From Antarcticirhabdus aurantiaca (GTDB lineage Bacteria > Pseudomonadota > Alphaproteobacteria > Rhizobiales > Rhizobiaceae): 64,000 nt of DNA. A program made the translations under genes and the position numbers. The notes under the pieces are model-generated. The model worked only from the letters and a program-made list of their open reading frames with translations. It ran no database searches and was not told the DNA's origin. The stretch is from positions 62,001 to 126,000 of the forward strand of contig NZ_VTOM01000008.1 of the NCBI RefSeq assembly GCF_009765365.1, in the 5' to 3' direction. Shown one piece after another: positions 8,713 through 19,472 of the stretch; within the stretch, counting starts at the first letter, position 1; every line of letters starts with the position of its first letter.

Positions 8713-9591
8713 TCACACCCCCGCCAGCACGATCACCGTCGGCTGCGCGGGCAGGCTGCGCACCGACACCGAGAAGCCGGGCTCCGTCCGCCTGTCGACG
8801 GCGAAGTCCGGCAGCTTGTCGAGGAAGCGGTCGATCGGCCCGCGGAACCGGTGCATCGGCAGGACGATCGAGGCGTGCAGCCGCTCGGCGATCTCGCCCA
8901 TGCCCTCCTGGCTCATCGTCATGCCGCCGTCGACGGGCACCATCAGGACGTCGAGGCGTCCGATGGCGGCGTAGTCCTCCTCCGTCAGGGTGTGGTGCAG
9001 GTGGCCGAGATGGCCGATGCAGAGCCCGGCGATCTCGAAGATGAAGATCGAGTTGCCGTCCGGCTCCATGCCGCCGCCCCAGCCGCGGATGTCGGTGGGA
9101 ACGTTGCGGACATAGACGTCGCCGACCGTCACCGCGTGGCGCGCCGGCCCGTTGCCGTCCTCGCTCCAGCCGCGCAGCACGTGCTCGATGCCGGGATCGG
9201 GACTGGGCGTGTTGTGGCTCGAATGGGCCTTGTTCATCGTGACGAGGCGGGGAAGGGGATCGCCGCCATAGACGCCGTTGAAGTCGGTCGCCGAGAGAAC
9301 CCCTTCCGGACTCTCGATGAGATAGGTCGAGTGGCCGGCATAGGTGATCCGCACCTCGGCCGCGAGGCGGTCGCGCGTGCGGGCCTGCGCCAGATGGATC
9401 GGTGCCGCCCCGGCGTCGATCCGGGCGAAGCGCACGTTCGGGCCGGCATCGGCGACGGCGAGGCAGGTCGAGGGTGCCGGGCCATCCGCGGCCCCTTGCG
9501 CGAGGACAGGCAGCGGCAGGGCGGCGAGAAGCGCGGCGATCAGCAACGGTCGGATCAAGATCAGCCTCCGTCGAGCGGGCCGGGATGGCAA
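8713..9591 (-). CDS. Exported MBL-fold (UlaG-like) metal-dependent hydrolase
   Basis: A 292-aa protein with an N-terminal Sec signal (RRRLILIRPLLIAALLAALPLPVLAQ). The mature part resembles the beta-lactamase superfamily type related to UlaG: VRITYAGHSTYLIESPEG, a diverged zinc-site strand with KAHSSHN, HLGHLHHTLT, VLMVPVDGGMTMS and VLPMHR near the end. Histidines for a di-metal site are present although the canonical HxHxDH is not intact, so the chemistry is uncertain. It converges on the phosphoesterase gene with three bases between stops. Confidence 0.75.
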   Translation of the reverse strand: MPSRPARRRLILIRPLLIAALLAALPLPVLAQGAADGPAPSTCLAVADAGPNVRFARIDAGAAPIHLAQARTRDRLAAEVRITYAGHSTYLIESPEGVLSATDFNGVYGGDPLPRLVTMNKAHSSHNTPSPDPGIEHVLRGWSEDGNGPARHAVTVGDVYVRNVPTDIRGWGGGMEPDGNSIFIFEIAGLCIGHLGHLHHTLTEEDYAAIGRLDVLMVPVDGGMTMSQEGMGEIAERLHASIVLPMHRFRGPIDRFLDKLPDFAVDRRTEPGFSVSVRSLPAQPTVIVLAGV

Positions 9592-9745
9592 AGTCAGCCT
9601 ATCGCTCCCGCGCGCCAGGCAAAGTCACGCTCCCGTCATCTGGACGCGCGGAGAGACCGCGCCGCCTTCGTCCTGGACCTTTACCGGGGCGTTTTTTATA
9701 TGACGGGCCATTCACGGATCACTCGACGCGGGAAACGGGGTCGCC

Positions 9746-10495
9746 ATGGCCGGCCATTCACAGTTCAAGAACATCATGCACCGCAAGGGGCGGCAGGACT
9801 CGGTCCGCTCCAAGCTCTTCTCCAAGCTCGCCCGCGAGATCACCGTGGCGGCCAAGGCGGGCCTGCCCGATCCCGACATGAACCCGCGCCTGCGGCTGGC
9901 GATCCAGAACGCCAAGGCGCAGTCCATGCCCAAGGACAACATCGAGCGCGCCATCAAGAAGGCGATGGGTGGTGACACGGAGAACTACGAGGAGATCCGC
10001 TACGAGGGCTACGGCCCCGGCGGCGTCGCCGTCATCGTCGAGGCGCTGACCGACAACCGCAACCGTACGGCCTCGAACGTTCGCTCCTACTTCACCAAGG
10101 CGGGCGGGGCGCTGGGCGAGACGGGCTCCGTGTCGTTCATGTTCGACCGGGTCGGCGAGATCGTTTATCCCGCGGGCGCCGGCAGCGCCGACAAGGTGAT
10201 GGAGGCCGCCATCGAGGCGGGCGCCGAGGACGTCGTCTCGGACGAGGACGGCCACACGATCTACACCGCCTTCGGCGATCTCGGCGACGTGTCGAGCGCG
10301 CTGGAGGCCTCGCTCGGGCCCGCCGAGAGCGTCAAGACGGTCTGGAAGCCGCAGACCGGCACGCCGGTGGACGAGGAAAAGGCCGAGAGCGTCATGAAGC
10401 TCATCGGCAACCTCGACGAGGACGACGACGTCCAGAACGTCTACGCCAACTACGAGGTGGACGAGGCGACCCTCGCCAAGCTTTCCGCGGCCTGA
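9746..10495 (+). CDS. yebC: YebC/PmpR family regulator or ribosome-associated factor
   Basis: A 249-aa YebC family protein with the characteristic start [30 protein letters not shown] near 60, [15 protein letters not shown] near 85, TDNRNRT, and the GSVSFMFDR segment. The family was described as DNA-binding regulators; recent work links relatives to relief of ribosome stalling at polyproline. In many alphaproteobacteria it lies near ruvCAB, as here, with one gene in between. Confidence 0.97.
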   Translation: MAGHSQFKNIMHRKGRQDSVRSKLFSKLAREITVAAKAGLPDPDMNPRLRLAIQNAKAQSMPKDNIERAIKKAMGGDTENYEEIRYEGYGPGGVAVIVEALTDNRNRTASNVRSYFTKAGGALGETGSVSFMFDRVGEIVYPAGAGSADKVMEAAIEAGAEDVVSDEDGHTIYTAFGDLGDVSSALEASLGPAESVKTVWKPQTGTPVDEEKAESVMKLIGNLDEDDDVQNVYANYEVDEATLAKLSAA

Positions 10496-10508
10496 GCCGC
10501 GGCGCGCC

Positions 10509-11096
10509 TCAATCGGCCGGCGCCGGAAAGGGCACGTCCTCGTAGATCTCGGCCATGGCGAGTTCCGCCTCGATCTCCGGCAGCGGGATCGAGGCGTCGA
10601 GGCCCGTCAGTGTTTCCGAGCGCCAACCGTCCGCGGCGCGCCGCCAGACGATGACAGAGGGCGACTGCGTGTCGACGAGAAGCACGACGCGGATGCTGTC
10701 GTTGGCCTTGTACTCCTCGATCTTCTGGAAGCGGTCGAAGCGCGTGGTCGAGGGCGACAGCACCTCGACGAGCAGGCGCGGCTCGCGGGCCTCGGTGGTC
10801 TTGCCATCCGGCGTCGAACGACAATCCACGACGATGTCCGGACGCCGGATGTTGCGGTTGGCGTTGCGGACGGCGATGTCGTCGGTATGCGGGCGGCATG
10901 GCTTACCGCGCAGCTTCTGTCGCAGAAGGGTCAGGACGTTCACCGACACGTAGTCATGCCGATGCGAGGCGCCGGTCATCGCCTTCACCGGCAGCACCGG
11001 CACGCCGTCGACCAGCTCGTAGTTCCGGTCCTGCTCGGCCTGCCACTCGAAGAACTCCTCCGGCGTCATCCGCCGGCCCGAAAGCGCCTCGCTCAT
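10509..11096 (-). CDS. Uma2-family (DUF820) putative endonuclease
   Basis: A 195-aa protein with the PD-(D/E)XK-like Uma2 fold. Visible features are [22 protein letters not shown] at the start, the acidic active-site strand [10 protein letters not shown] near 95, [15 protein letters not shown] near 115, then [18 protein letters not shown]. The family is abundant in cyanobacteria and some proteobacteria; activity is mostly unproven. An ATG at 11162 would add 22 unrelated residues; 11096 gives the standard N-terminus. It sits alone between yebC and ruvC on the opposite strand. Confidence 0.88.
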   Translation of the reverse strand: MSEALSGRRMTPEEFFEWQAEQDRNYELVDGVPVLPVKAMTGASHRHDYVSVNVLTLLRQKLRGKPCRPHTDDIAVRNANRNIRRPDIVVDCRSTPDGKTTEAREPRLLVEVLSPSTTRFDRFQKIEEYKANDSIRVVLLVDTQSPSVIVWRRAADGWRSETLTGLDASIPLPEIEAELAMAEIYEDVPFPAPAD

Positions 11097-11232
11097 CGGC
11101 CTGTCTCCGCCCCGCAACATCAGCCCGAAGGATAGCGCGAAGCCGGCCCGAACGGGAGGCATGCTTCGTTTTCCCTCCGTTCATCCTTTGTCTTTACGAC
11201 CGATCTCACGTACGAATGAGAGGGTCGCATAC

Positions 11233-11751
11233 ATGCCGGGAGTCACGGCCATTCGCATCGTCGGAATCGATCCCGGACTGCGCCGCACCGGCTGGGGCGT
11301 CGTCGAAACGGAAGGCAATTCGCTCCGCTTCGTCGCAAGCGGAACCGTGACGTCGGACGACAAGCTCGACCTCGCCTCGCGCCTGCGCCAGCTGCATGAC
11401 GGCTTGGCGGCCGTCATCGATCGCCTGCGCCCCGACGAGGCGGCGGTGGAACAGACCTTCGTCAACAAGGACGCGACCGCGACGCTCAAGCTCGGCCAGG
11501 CCCGCGGTATCGCCATGCTCGTGCCCGCGCTCGCCGGCCTGCCGGTCGCGGAATACGCGCCCAATGCCGTGAAGAAGGCCGTGATCGGCGTCGGCCACGC
11601 CGACAAGGATCAGATCCAGATGATGGTGAAGGTCCTGATGCCGCGCGCGACCTTCGACACCGCGGATGCCGCGGACGCGATCGCCATCGCCATCTGCCAC
11701 ACCCATCATCGCCAGTCGTCGCAGCGTCTCGCGGCCTACGCCGCTGCCTGA
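11233..11751 (+). CDS. ruvC: Crossover junction endodeoxyribonuclease RuvC
   Basis: A 172-aa RNase H-fold resolvase that cuts Holliday junctions within the RuvABC complex. The catalytic acids are visible: D13 ([12 protein letters not shown]), E73 (AVEQTFV), D145 and D148 ([12 protein letters not shown]). The ATG at 11233 has the best family fit; a longer frame upstream has no homology. It would normally run directly into ruvA, but a toxin-antitoxin pair and 194 bases of intergenic DNA separate them here. Confidence 0.97.
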   Translation: MPGVTAIRIVGIDPGLRRTGWGVVETEGNSLRFVASGTVTSDDKLDLASRLRQLHDGLAAVIDRLRPDEAAVEQTFVNKDATATLKLGQARGIAMLVPALAGLPVAEYAPNAVKKAVIGVGHADKDQIQMMVKVLMPRATFDTADAADAIAIAICHTHHRQSSQRLAAYAAA

Positions 11752-11913
11752 GGGTTCGTTCGATCTCTCCGTTCTGTCTTTGTTCACTATCCAGCACGAT
11801 CGCGACGGGGTGTCAACTCCCTCGTCGCGCATCGACATGCGGCGTGATGGACGCCGCCTCATCGACGCGCCCGCCGCATCGTTGTTCTTGACTTGTTCAC
11901 GGTCTCGCCGTAG

Positions 11914-11933
11914 GTAATACCTTATCGTATTAC
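11914..11933 (+). promoter_or_regulatory. Palindromic operator of the vapBC-like module
   Basis: GTAATAC and GTATTAC form a perfect 7-bp inverted repeat with a 6-bp spacer, ending one base before the GGAGG ribosome binding site of the antitoxin gene. The AT-rich repeat stands out in GC-rich DNA. By analogy with VapBC/MazEF systems, it is probably where the AbrB-type antitoxin, or the toxin-antitoxin complex, represses its own transcription. Binding is inferred. Confidence 0.65.
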
Positions 11934-11945
11934 GGAGGCGTCGGC

Positions 11946-12215
11946 ATGCGGCTGACCGAGAAGAGCCAGGTGACGATCCCCAAGCCGATCCGCGACAAGC
12001 TGGGCATCGGGCCGGGCAGCGAGGTCGAGTTCGTCGATCGCGGCGATCTCGTCGAGCTGGTGCGCAAGCCGCCGGCCGAATCGGCAGGCGAGCGGCGGCG
12101 GCGGCTGGAGGAGCACCTGCAGGCGGTGGCCGGAACCATGGATTTCGCCGGCCTCAGCCCCGACGAAGCAATGAGCGATCTTCGGGGGCGGCGTGACGAT
12201 CTCGACCCTCGTTGA
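11946..12215 (+). CDS. vapB: AbrB/MazE-type antitoxin
   Basis: An 89-aa protein. Residues 1-40 are a SpoVT/AbrB swapped-hairpin DNA-binding domain (MRLTEKSQVTIPKPIRDKLG, then GPGSEVEF). The remainder is charged and probably disordered until it folds on the toxin (AGTMDFAGLSPDEAMSDLRG). GGAGG lies seven bases upstream of the ATG. The gene overlaps the start of the PIN-domain gene by 23 bases, typical of a co-translated toxin-antitoxin pair. Symbol assigned by architecture. Confidence 0.88.
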   Translation: MRLTEKSQVTIPKPIRDKLGIGPGSEVEFVDRGDLVELVRKPPAESAGERRRRLEEHLQAVAGTMDFAGLSPDEAMSDLRGRRDDLDPR

Positions 12216-12618
12216 CACGAACGTCCTGGTCGATCTCGTCGCCGCCAGGGCCGATCCGGGTCAGCGGGCCTGGTCGGGACGACAGATGCTCGATGCACGC
12301 GACGACGGCAGGCTCGCGGTCAGCGTCGTGGTCTGGGCGGAACTCACCCAGCATCCGGGGCAGGAGCGGTCCCTGCGGGCCTTGCTCGCGCCCTTCGAGG
12401 CGGTGGAGGAGGACCTGCCCTTCGCCGCCGCCTTTCCGGCGGGACAGGCGCACCGGCTGTACCGTCAGCGCGGCGGGCAGCGGGAGCGCACGCTGCCGGA
12501 CTTCCTGATCGGCGCCCACGCGCTCGTCGCCGGGCACCGCCTATTGACGCGCGACGGGGCGCGCTACCGCGGCTACTTCCCGGACCTCGACATCATCTGC
12601 CCGGAGACGCATCCTTGA
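12193..12618 (+). CDS. vapC: PIN-domain ribonuclease toxin (VapC type)
   Basis: A 141-aa PIN-domain protein starting with GTG. Conserved acids are D8 ([11 protein letters not shown]), E near 52 ([10 protein letters not shown]), and the late pair in [10 protein letters not shown] and [10 protein letters not shown]. VapC toxins cut tRNA or rRNA when released from the antitoxin. The stop overlaps the TTG start of ruvA (TTGA), so the toxin gene is translationally linked to a DNA repair gene. The target RNA is unknown. Confidence 0.88.
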   Translation: MTISTLVDTNVLVDLVAARADPGQRAWSGRQMLDARDDGRLAVSVVVWAELTQHPGQERSLRALLAPFEAVEEDLPFAAAFPAGQAHRLYRQRGGQRERTLPDFLIGAHALVAGHRLLTRDGARYRGYFPDLDIICPETHP

Positions 12619-13238
12619 TCGGCAAGCTGAAGGGAACGGTGGACGAGATCGGCGAGGACCACGTGGTGCTCGATGTCCACGGCGTCGGCTACCTCGCCTT
12701 CTGCGGCGCGCGCACGCTCGGCAATCTGCCGGGCGCGGGGGAGGCGGCGACGCTGTTCATCGAGACCTATGTCCGCGAGGACATGATCCGGCTCTACGGC
12801 TTCGCCTCGGCGCACGAGCGCGAATGGTTCCGGCTGCTCCAGACGGTGCAGGGCGTCGGCGCCAAGGTGGCGCTCGCCGTCGTCGGCATCATGGCGCCCG
12901 GCGATCTCGCCAGCGCCGTCGCGCTCCAGGACCGCGCGGCGATCGCCCGCGCGCCCGGCGTCGGGCCGAAGGTCGCCGCGCGCATCGTCGCCGAGCTGAA
13001 GGACCGCGCGCCGGCCTATGCCGGGGTGGGGCTCGCCGAGGGCATCGGTCTCAAGCGCGACATCGGCGAAGGGCTCGCGCCCGCGCCGATCCAGGATGCG
13101 GTGTCGGCCCTCGTCAATCTCGGCTACGGCCGCGATCAGGCGGCATCCGCCGTCGGCATCGCCGCCAAGGAGGCGGGCGAGGACGCCTCGTCCGCGACCC
13201 TGATCCGCCTCGGCCTCAAGGCGCTGAGCCGGCTCTGA
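12615..13238 (+). CDS. ruvA: Holliday junction branch migration protein RuvA
   Basis: A 207-aa RuvA. Domain I is the OB fold ([26 protein letters not shown]), domain II has the tandem helix-hairpin-helix motifs ([16 protein letters not shown] near 75 and [15 protein letters not shown] near 115), and domain III binds RuvB ([16 protein letters not shown]). The start codon is TTG, confirmed by the canonical MIGKLKG. The start overlaps the toxin stop by four bases. RuvA tetramers hold the junction while RuvB drives migration. Confidence 0.97.
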   Translation: MIGKLKGTVDEIGEDHVVLDVHGVGYLAFCGARTLGNLPGAGEAATLFIETYVREDMIRLYGFASAHEREWFRLLQTVQGVGAKVALAVVGIMAPGDLASAVALQDRAAIARAPGVGPKVAARIVAELKDRAPAYAGVGLAEGIGLKRDIGEGLAPAPIQDAVSALVNLGYGRDQAASAVGIAAKEAGEDASSATLIRLGLKALSRL

Positions 13239-13255
13239 GGCGAGGGTGATCCGCA

Positions 13256-14329
<1,074 letters not shown>

Positions 14330-14344
14330 TCGGGCCGACGGGGA

Positions 14345-15172
14345 TCAGTTCGACTCGCGCGCCGACGCCCAGCGCTCCAGCCAGTCGACGGCGAAACGCA
14401 CTGCCGGCTCGGCCTCGACGAGGAGCGAGGGCGCGGCGCCGACGAGGCCCCGCCGTCCGGCGCCCGCCGCGACCATGGCCCCGACGATCCGGCCGATCGC
14501 GTCCTCCGGCAGGCCGTCGACCACCGGTGCTGCCGTGTCGAATTCCTCGATCCAGCGCCAGCGCGTGCCATCCTCGTCCGCGAAGGGCACCTCGACGCGG
14601 AAGACGCGTTTGTTCGGCAGGCGCGCCAGATGCTCGGCGTGGTGGAGGAGGGTCATCGTGTCCCAGGGCGCGCCGACCATCAGGACGCGGCCACGGGCCT
14701 CGACCAGCCTGGCGAGGGGCGAGCCCTCGCCGTAGCCGTAGTCGAGCGGGTGGTCCGCGGTGATCCAGTCGGCGAGCCGGCCGAGAGCCGCGACCGAGGC
14801 GCCGGGATTGCCGCTGCGCCGGGCGCCCGGCGTCGTGCGCAGGAACTCCGGAAGGATGCCGTTCAGCCGCGTCGCGCGCGAGCGCAGGGAATCGAAGGGC
14901 GGCACGTGCTCCCGCCATTCCGGCCGGACGCGGTCGGTCTCGTCGGTCAGCTCGTCCTGGCGGCTGTCCCAGTCGGCATAGGCCATCACCGTCCCCGCCG
15001 GTCCGACGACGTCGAGGAGCGCGCCGATCAGCGCGTCCGGGCCGTTGAGGAGCGGGCCGACGCGGCGCATGGCGGCATGGACCATCACGAGGTCGCCGGC
15101 GGACAGGCCGAGGGCGGACAGGTCGGCGGCCAGCGAGGCGCGGGTGGCGAAGGCGGGCGGCGGATCGGCCAT
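14345..15172 (-). CDS. AAC(3)-family aminoglycoside 3-N-acetyltransferase-like protein
   Basis: A 275-aa member of the antibiotic_NAT/AAC(3) family. It has GLSAGDLVMVHAAMRRVG near 21, ALLDVVGPAGTVMAY near 50, the DHPLDYGYGEGSPLARL segment near 140, and RVLMVGAPWDTMTLLHHAEHLA near 163, where the catalytic His/Asp and CoA-binding residues of the family occur. Chromosomal members are common in non-resistant bacteria and may act on other amino sugars or small molecules, so resistance should not be assumed. Confidence 0.88.
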   Translation of the reverse strand: MADPPPAFATRASLAADLSALGLSAGDLVMVHAAMRRVGPLLNGPDALIGALLDVVGPAGTVMAYADWDSRQDELTDETDRVRPEWREHVPPFDSLRSRATRLNGILPEFLRTTPGARRSGNPGASVAALGRLADWITADHPLDYGYGEGSPLARLVEARGRVLMVGAPWDTMTLLHHAEHLARLPNKRVFRVEVPFADEDGTRWRWIEEFDTAAPVVDGLPEDAIGRIVGAMVAAGAGRRGLVGAAPSLLVEAEPAVRFAVDWLERWASARESN

Positions 15173-15203
15173 GACGGTTCGCTCCTGTCGGCTACACGAA
15201 AAA

Positions 15204-15232
15204 GGGCGGGGCCCTGAGGCCCCGCCCTCGAT
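15204..15232 (-). terminator. Intrinsic terminator of the phytase-like gene
   Basis: GGGCGGGGCC-CTGA-GGCCCCGCCC forms a perfect 10-bp stem. On the minus strand it is followed by TTTTTCG, a proper Rho-independent terminator for the gene at 15256-17439. Confidence 0.85.
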
Positions 15233-15255
15233 CCTACGGCCGGATGCTCCCGGTG

Positions 15256-17439
15256 TCAGAGGCCGGGCAGGCGGAAGAACAGCGTCTCGCCCGAGGAATC
15301 GTCGACGCCGTCATTGTCGGTGGCGACGAAGGCCGTGCCGGCCGCGTCGAAGGCGAAGCCCTCGACCTTGTCGACGACGTAGCCGCTGGTCAGGCTCGCC
15401 AGTTCCGGCAGGAGGTCGTGGACGACCTCCTTCTCGACCGTCGGCAGCTCGCCGCCGAGCGGGGCGGGCTGCAGCTCGGCGAGCGCGACGCGGGTGATCT
15501 GCTTGATCGCGGCCTTATCGCCGATCTGGTTGTCGCGCTCGACGAAAAAAGCATGGTCGCCCTTCACCGCCATCTCCGACAGCCCGACCCAGCCCTCGCC
15601 CTTCGGCGCGTCGAGCGGGTAGAGGACGGCGCCCCATTCCTTGGTCTCGAGGTCGTAGGAGACGAGCTTGGCGGCGCTTTTCGGATCGTCCTTCCAGTTG
15701 CGCTGGATGGCGAGCCAGAGCGTGTCGCCGATCTTCGCGACGCCCTCCGTGCCGAAGCGGGTCTGGCCGGCGGTCAGCGCCTCGGGGAAGGGGATCTCCT
15801 CCAGGATCGCGCCGTCGGCGCCGACGTGGAGGATGGCGTGCGGCACTTCCTTCTCGGGGTCGCCCTCGCTGCCGATCCAGAACGTCCCGTCGGCGTCGGC
15901 GGCGATGCCCTCCATGTCGAGCTTCTCGGCAGCCGCGCCGTTCCGCGTCACGGGAATGGCGCGGGTGATGCGCGCCGGCGTCGAGGAGGCGTCGATGGCG
16001 TAGATCGTCGGCGCGGCGGAATAGACCGAGTCGCTGACGGCGAAGAGCTTCTCCGCGCCCGCTGGGTCGGCCGACAGGCCGGAGATCGCGCCCCAGGGAA
16101 TCGGCCGGCCGTTCTGCGCGTCGAGCGAAACGAGCTGCGGATAGGCGGCGGCGCCTTCCGCCCGCTCGTAGAGCATGACGTGGCTGCGCGCGCCGCCATC
16201 CTCGCCGAGGTCCGCCTCGTTGGCGGTGGCGAGAAGGTTGCGCTCGGAAATCGCCACCGCGCCTTCCGGCGAGATGCCGGAGGGCAGGAGCTGGAGGAAC
16301 TCGGGCGCGGCGCCGGCCGCGTCTCGGTAGACGCCGACCGCCGAGCCGCGCTCGAACAGGACGAAGATCAGCCGCTCCTCGCCGAACTCCGCGACGGCGA
16401 GGCCCTCCGGCTCGACGCCCTTGGCGTCCGAGCGCCCTTCCGGATAATGGCCGGCGCGGGCGAGCTCCATCTCGAAGGCGGGGCCGGACTCCCAGGCGAC
16501 CGTGCCCTCGCGGGTCAGGATGGTGAAGCCGCGGGTGCCGCCCTTCCAGTCGCCCTCGTTGGCGATCACGAGGCGGTCGGTGCCCAGCCACTTCACCGCG
16601 TCGGGCTCGCGCGGGCGCGCCTCGATCTGGTCGGTGAAGGCGATGCGCCCGTCCTCTTGCGTGTCGACGTTCTCCAGCGCCACCGCGCCGGCGGAGAAGT
16701 GGGCGGTGACCGCGCCCGTCTTGCCGTCGACGATGGCGATGGCGTTGTTCTCCTGGAGCGTCACGACGATCTCGCCGTCGGCGTTCACGTCGACGAACTC
16801 CGGCTCCGGGTCCTCCGGCGTGTCGCCCGACAGGCCGGTCAGCTCGACGCGCTTGATCGCGCCGCAGTCCGGCGCGCCGTTCGACAGCGGCAGAACCGCG
16901 AGGAAGCCGGCCGGCATCTGCGGCAGGGCACCGTCGTTCACCTCCTCGTCGCGCTCGTTCTCGATGGCGACGGCCGCGAAGGAGCCGTCCGGCGCGACGG
17001 CGACGGAGTCCGGCTGGCCGCCGAGCTCGCATGTCGCCGAGACCGCCTTGGTCGAGACGTTCACCGCGGCGAGCTGGCCGGAGGGCGAGACGAAGCTCTC
17101 CGACGTGTTGACGCCGACGAGCAGGGTTTCGCCGGCGAAGGCGACCGAGGTCGGCTCCCCGCCTTCGAAGGCGACGAAGCCGCCGGCCTTGGGCGCGCGG
17201 GGATCGGCGATGTCGATGAAGCCGACGCCGCCGGCCGGGCTGTCGGAATAGGCGAGGGTCATGCCGTCGGCGCTGGCGGCGACGATCTCGGCGGAGGAGG
17301 GGCTGGCGAGGTCCGCGCCCTCCGGCTTGTTGGCCGTCACCGGGAAGGAGGCGATGCGGTTGAACACCGGCTCGGCGGAGGCTGCGGCGGTGGAGGCGAG
17401 AAGGAGGGCGGCGAGGGCGGCGAGGCTTCTGGGCGTCAC
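15256..17439 (-). CDS. Secreted esterase-like activity of phytase family protein
   Basis: A 727-aa exported protein with a Sec signal (RSLAALAALLLASTAAASAEP). The mature part is made of beta-propeller-like repeats; recognisable segments are LDMEGIAADADGTFWIGSEG, GTEGVAKIGDTLWLAIQRNW, GLSEMAVKGDHAFFVERDNQ and KVEGFAFDAAGTAFVATDNDG, typical of the esterase-like activity of phytase family. The many acidic loops suggest calcium binding. It would act in the periplasm or outside, possibly on phosphate esters; activity is unproven. It ends at a strong terminator. Confidence 0.85.
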   Translation of the reverse strand: MTPRSLAALAALLLASTAAASAEPVFNRIASFPVTANKPEGADLASPSSAEIVAASADGMTLAYSDSPAGGVGFIDIADPRAPKAGGFVAFEGGEPTSVAFAGETLLVGVNTSESFVSPSGQLAAVNVSTKAVSATCELGGQPDSVAVAPDGSFAAVAIENERDEEVNDGALPQMPAGFLAVLPLSNGAPDCGAIKRVELTGLSGDTPEDPEPEFVDVNADGEIVVTLQENNAIAIVDGKTGAVTAHFSAGAVALENVDTQEDGRIAFTDQIEARPREPDAVKWLGTDRLVIANEGDWKGGTRGFTILTREGTVAWESGPAFEMELARAGHYPEGRSDAKGVEPEGLAVAEFGEERLIFVLFERGSAVGVYRDAAGAAPEFLQLLPSGISPEGAVAISERNLLATANEADLGEDGGARSHVMLYERAEGAAAYPQLVSLDAQNGRPIPWGAISGLSADPAGAEKLFAVSDSVYSAAPTIYAIDASSTPARITRAIPVTRNGAAAEKLDMEGIAADADGTFWIGSEGDPEKEVPHAILHVGADGAILEEIPFPEALTAGQTRFGTEGVAKIGDTLWLAIQRNWKDDPKSAAKLVSYDLETKEWGAVLYPLDAPKGEGWVGLSEMAVKGDHAFFVERDNQIGDKAAIKQITRVALAELQPAPLGGELPTVEKEVVHDLLPELASLTSGYVVDKVEGFAFDAAGTAFVATDNDGVDDSSGETLFFRLPGL

Positions 17440-17539
17440 GGAAACGGCCTTTCGGATGGATCTCGGAAACGGCGCCCCTTTGGCGAAGCTGTGTTACAGG
17501 CGGATGACGGTTGCCGGCAGCGGATCGGAAAGGACGACC

Positions 17540-17971
17540 ATGGGGCACGGGCTCGCGGGAGAGCTCGTCGAAGGCGGCCATCGCCTCGACGTGCGGGTCT
17601 ATTTCGAGGACACGGACTTTTCCGGCCTCGTCTACCACGCGCGCTACCTTCACTTCTTCGAGCGCGGGCGCACCGATTACCTCCGTCTCCTCGGCGTCGG
17701 GCATCGCGAGCTTCTCGACGGCGCCTACGGCGAGCCCTGCTTCTTCGCGGTCCGGCGCATGACGATCGACTTCCGCTCGGCCGCCGGCATCGACGACGTC
17801 CTGACGGTCACGACGCGCCCGCGCCCGATCAAGGGGATCCGCATCACGCTCGACCAGCGCATCGAGAAGGCGGGCGCACTCGTCGCCGAAGCCATCGTGG
17901 AGGTCGTCGTCCTGTCGAAGGCGGGGCGGCCGATGCGGTTGGTCGAGGCCGTCGCCTCGCGATTCGTTTGA
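17540..17971 (+). CDS. ybgC: Tol-Pal-associated acyl-CoA thioesterase YbgC
   Basis: A 143-aa hotdog-fold thioesterase with the 4-hydroxybenzoyl-CoA thioesterase motif VYFEDTDFSGLVYHARYL, in which the DTD aspartate is catalytic. A further start at 17504 would add 12 residues; 17540 has a GGAAAGGA site and is preferred. YbgC commonly heads the tol-pal cluster and may act on phospholipid-related acyl groups at the inner membrane. tolQ follows after a 243-base gap in which I see no gene. Confidence 0.95.
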   Translation: MGHGLAGELVEGGHRLDVRVYFEDTDFSGLVYHARYLHFFERGRTDYLRLLGVGHRELLDGAYGEPCFFAVRRMTIDFRSAAGIDDVLTVTTRPRPIKGIRITLDQRIEKAGALVAEAIVEVVVLSKAGRPMRLVEAVASRFV

Positions 17972-18214
17972 CGGTAAGGTTTCGTCAACCTTGACGGGGC
18001 ATGAATGGGCGTGACGAAGGGGATTGTGCGCCGCACACGCCATTCTTTCACCTGATTCCCTTGGGAAAGGGCAGCCGGTTGGATCGGCGGTCCGGCTCCC
18101 GGCATCGGGGCGAAGAGGCGGCCGGGGTCCGATCTTCCGCAAGAACGCACGCTCAGGATCCGGACCCGCCGCAACGGAGCGGCCGGAGCCTGCAACGCTC
18201 GGAGAACACGGCGA

Positions 18215-18937
18215 ATGAACGGGGACGTGGTACACGGCGCGCTGGCCGCGGCAGGGTCCGTTTCCCTTTGGGACCTGTTCTGGCAGGCGGGTCTGATCGT
18301 CAAGCTGGTGATGATCGGCCTGCTTCTGTGCTCGGTCTGGACCTGGGCGATCATCATCGACAAGACGATGCGCTATGGCCGGGTGCGCCGCCAGCTGAAC
18401 AACTTCGAGAACAATTTCTGGTCGGGCCAGTCGCTGGAGGAGCTGTACCACACGCTCTCCGAGCGCAAGACCAGCGGCATGGGCGCGCTCTTCGTCGCCG
18501 CCATGCGCGAATGGAAGAAGTCCTTCGAGAAGGGCGCCCGCTCGCCGCTGGGCCTCCAGACCCGCATCGAGAAGGCGATGGACGTGACCCTCGCCCGCGA
18601 GATGGACGACCTCGAATCGCGCCTCGGCTTCCTCGCCACCATCGGCTCGGCCGCGCCCTTCGTCGGCCTCTTCGGCACGGTTGTCGGCATCATGACCTCG
18701 TTCCAGGCGATCGCGGGCTCGCAGTCGACCAACCTCGCGGTGGTCGCGCCCGGCATCGCGGAAGCGCTGCTCGCGACCGCCATCGGCCTCGTCGCCGCCA
18801 TTCCGGCGGTCGTCGCCTACAACAAGCTGTCGGCGGATGCGGGGAAGATCGGCATGCGGCTCGAAGCCTTCGCCGACGAGTTTTCCGCCATCCTATCGCG
18901 GCAGATCGACGAGCGCGCCGGGCAATCCGCGCGCTGA
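18215..18937 (+). CDS. tolQ: Tol-Pal system proton channel subunit TolQ
   Basis: A 240-aa MotA/TolQ/ExbB protein. Three membrane segments are visible: [20 protein letters not shown] near 18, [20 protein letters not shown] near 145, and the segment with [20 protein letters not shown] near 185. The second and third hold the proton path with TolR. Together they energise TolA to constrict the outer membrane at division and maintain Pal position. It starts the tolQ-R-A-B unit. Confidence 0.97.
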   Translation: MNGDVVHGALAAAGSVSLWDLFWQAGLIVKLVMIGLLLCSVWTWAIIIDKTMRYGRVRRQLNNFENNFWSGQSLEELYHTLSERKTSGMGALFVAAMREWKKSFEKGARSPLGLQTRIEKAMDVTLAREMDDLESRLGFLATIGSAAPFVGLFGTVVGIMTSFQAIAGSQSTNLAVVAPGIAEALLATAIGLVAAIPAVVAYNKLSADAGKIGMRLEAFADEFSAILSRQIDERAGQSAR

Positions 18938-18997
18938 GCCACCCGGCACGGGCCGCGCTCCGCAGCGCGGCCCCCGAGACTTTGAAGGACACGAGCC

Positions 18998-19453
18998 ATG
19001 GGCATGTCTGCGGCGACGGGCGGATCGGGCGGTGGACGGCGCGGACGCCGCGGCGGCCGGCGTCGCGGCGTGATGAGCGAGATCAACGTGACGCCCTTCG
19101 TGGACGTCATGCTGGTGCTCCTGATCATCTTCATGGTGGCCGCGCCCATGCTGACCGTGGGCGTTCCGATCGACCTGCCGGAGACGCGCGCCCAGCCGAT
19201 GAGCGCGCAGACCCAGCCGATCACCATCTCCGTCCAGCCGGACGGGCGCGTCTTCATCCAGGAGACCGAGATCACCCCGCAGGAGGTGGTCCCCAAGCTT
19301 CAGGCGATCGCCCAGACCGGCTACGAGGAGCGCATCTTCGTGAAGGCCGACAAGACCGCCGACTACGGCGCCGTGATGAAGATCATGGCGCTGATCTCCT
19401 CGGCCGGCTTCAAGAACATCGGCCTCGTCACGGCCCAGGAAACGGGCGCCTGA
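18998..19453 (+). CDS. tolR: Tol-Pal system proton channel subunit TolR
   Basis: A 151-aa ExbD/TolR protein. After a Gly/Arg-rich N-terminus ([11 protein letters not shown]), the single membrane segment begins with [20 protein letters not shown]; the aspartate in FVDVML is the proton-binding residue. The rest is a periplasmic domain ([25 protein letters not shown]). The long basic N-terminus is typical of alphaproteobacterial TolR. Confidence 0.97.
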   Translation: MGMSAATGGSGGGRRGRRGGRRRGVMSEINVTPFVDVMLVLLIIFMVAAPMLTVGVPIDLPETRAQPMSAQTQPITISVQPDGRVFIQETEITPQEVVPKLQAIAQTGYEERIFVKADKTADYGAVMKIMALISSAGFKNIGLVTAQETGA

Positions 19454-19472
19454 GGACCCGTCGAGCACGCCC

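Noticed and set aside
14345-15172. Acquired aminoglycoside resistance gene
   Set aside because: The AAC(3)-like gene has core composition and core neighbours with no mobile element nearby, so it is annotated by family only.
15244-18451. Very long open frames opposite or beside the phytase-like gene (900+ codons)
   Set aside because: They are shadows of the phytase-like gene and ybgC with biased composition and no motifs.
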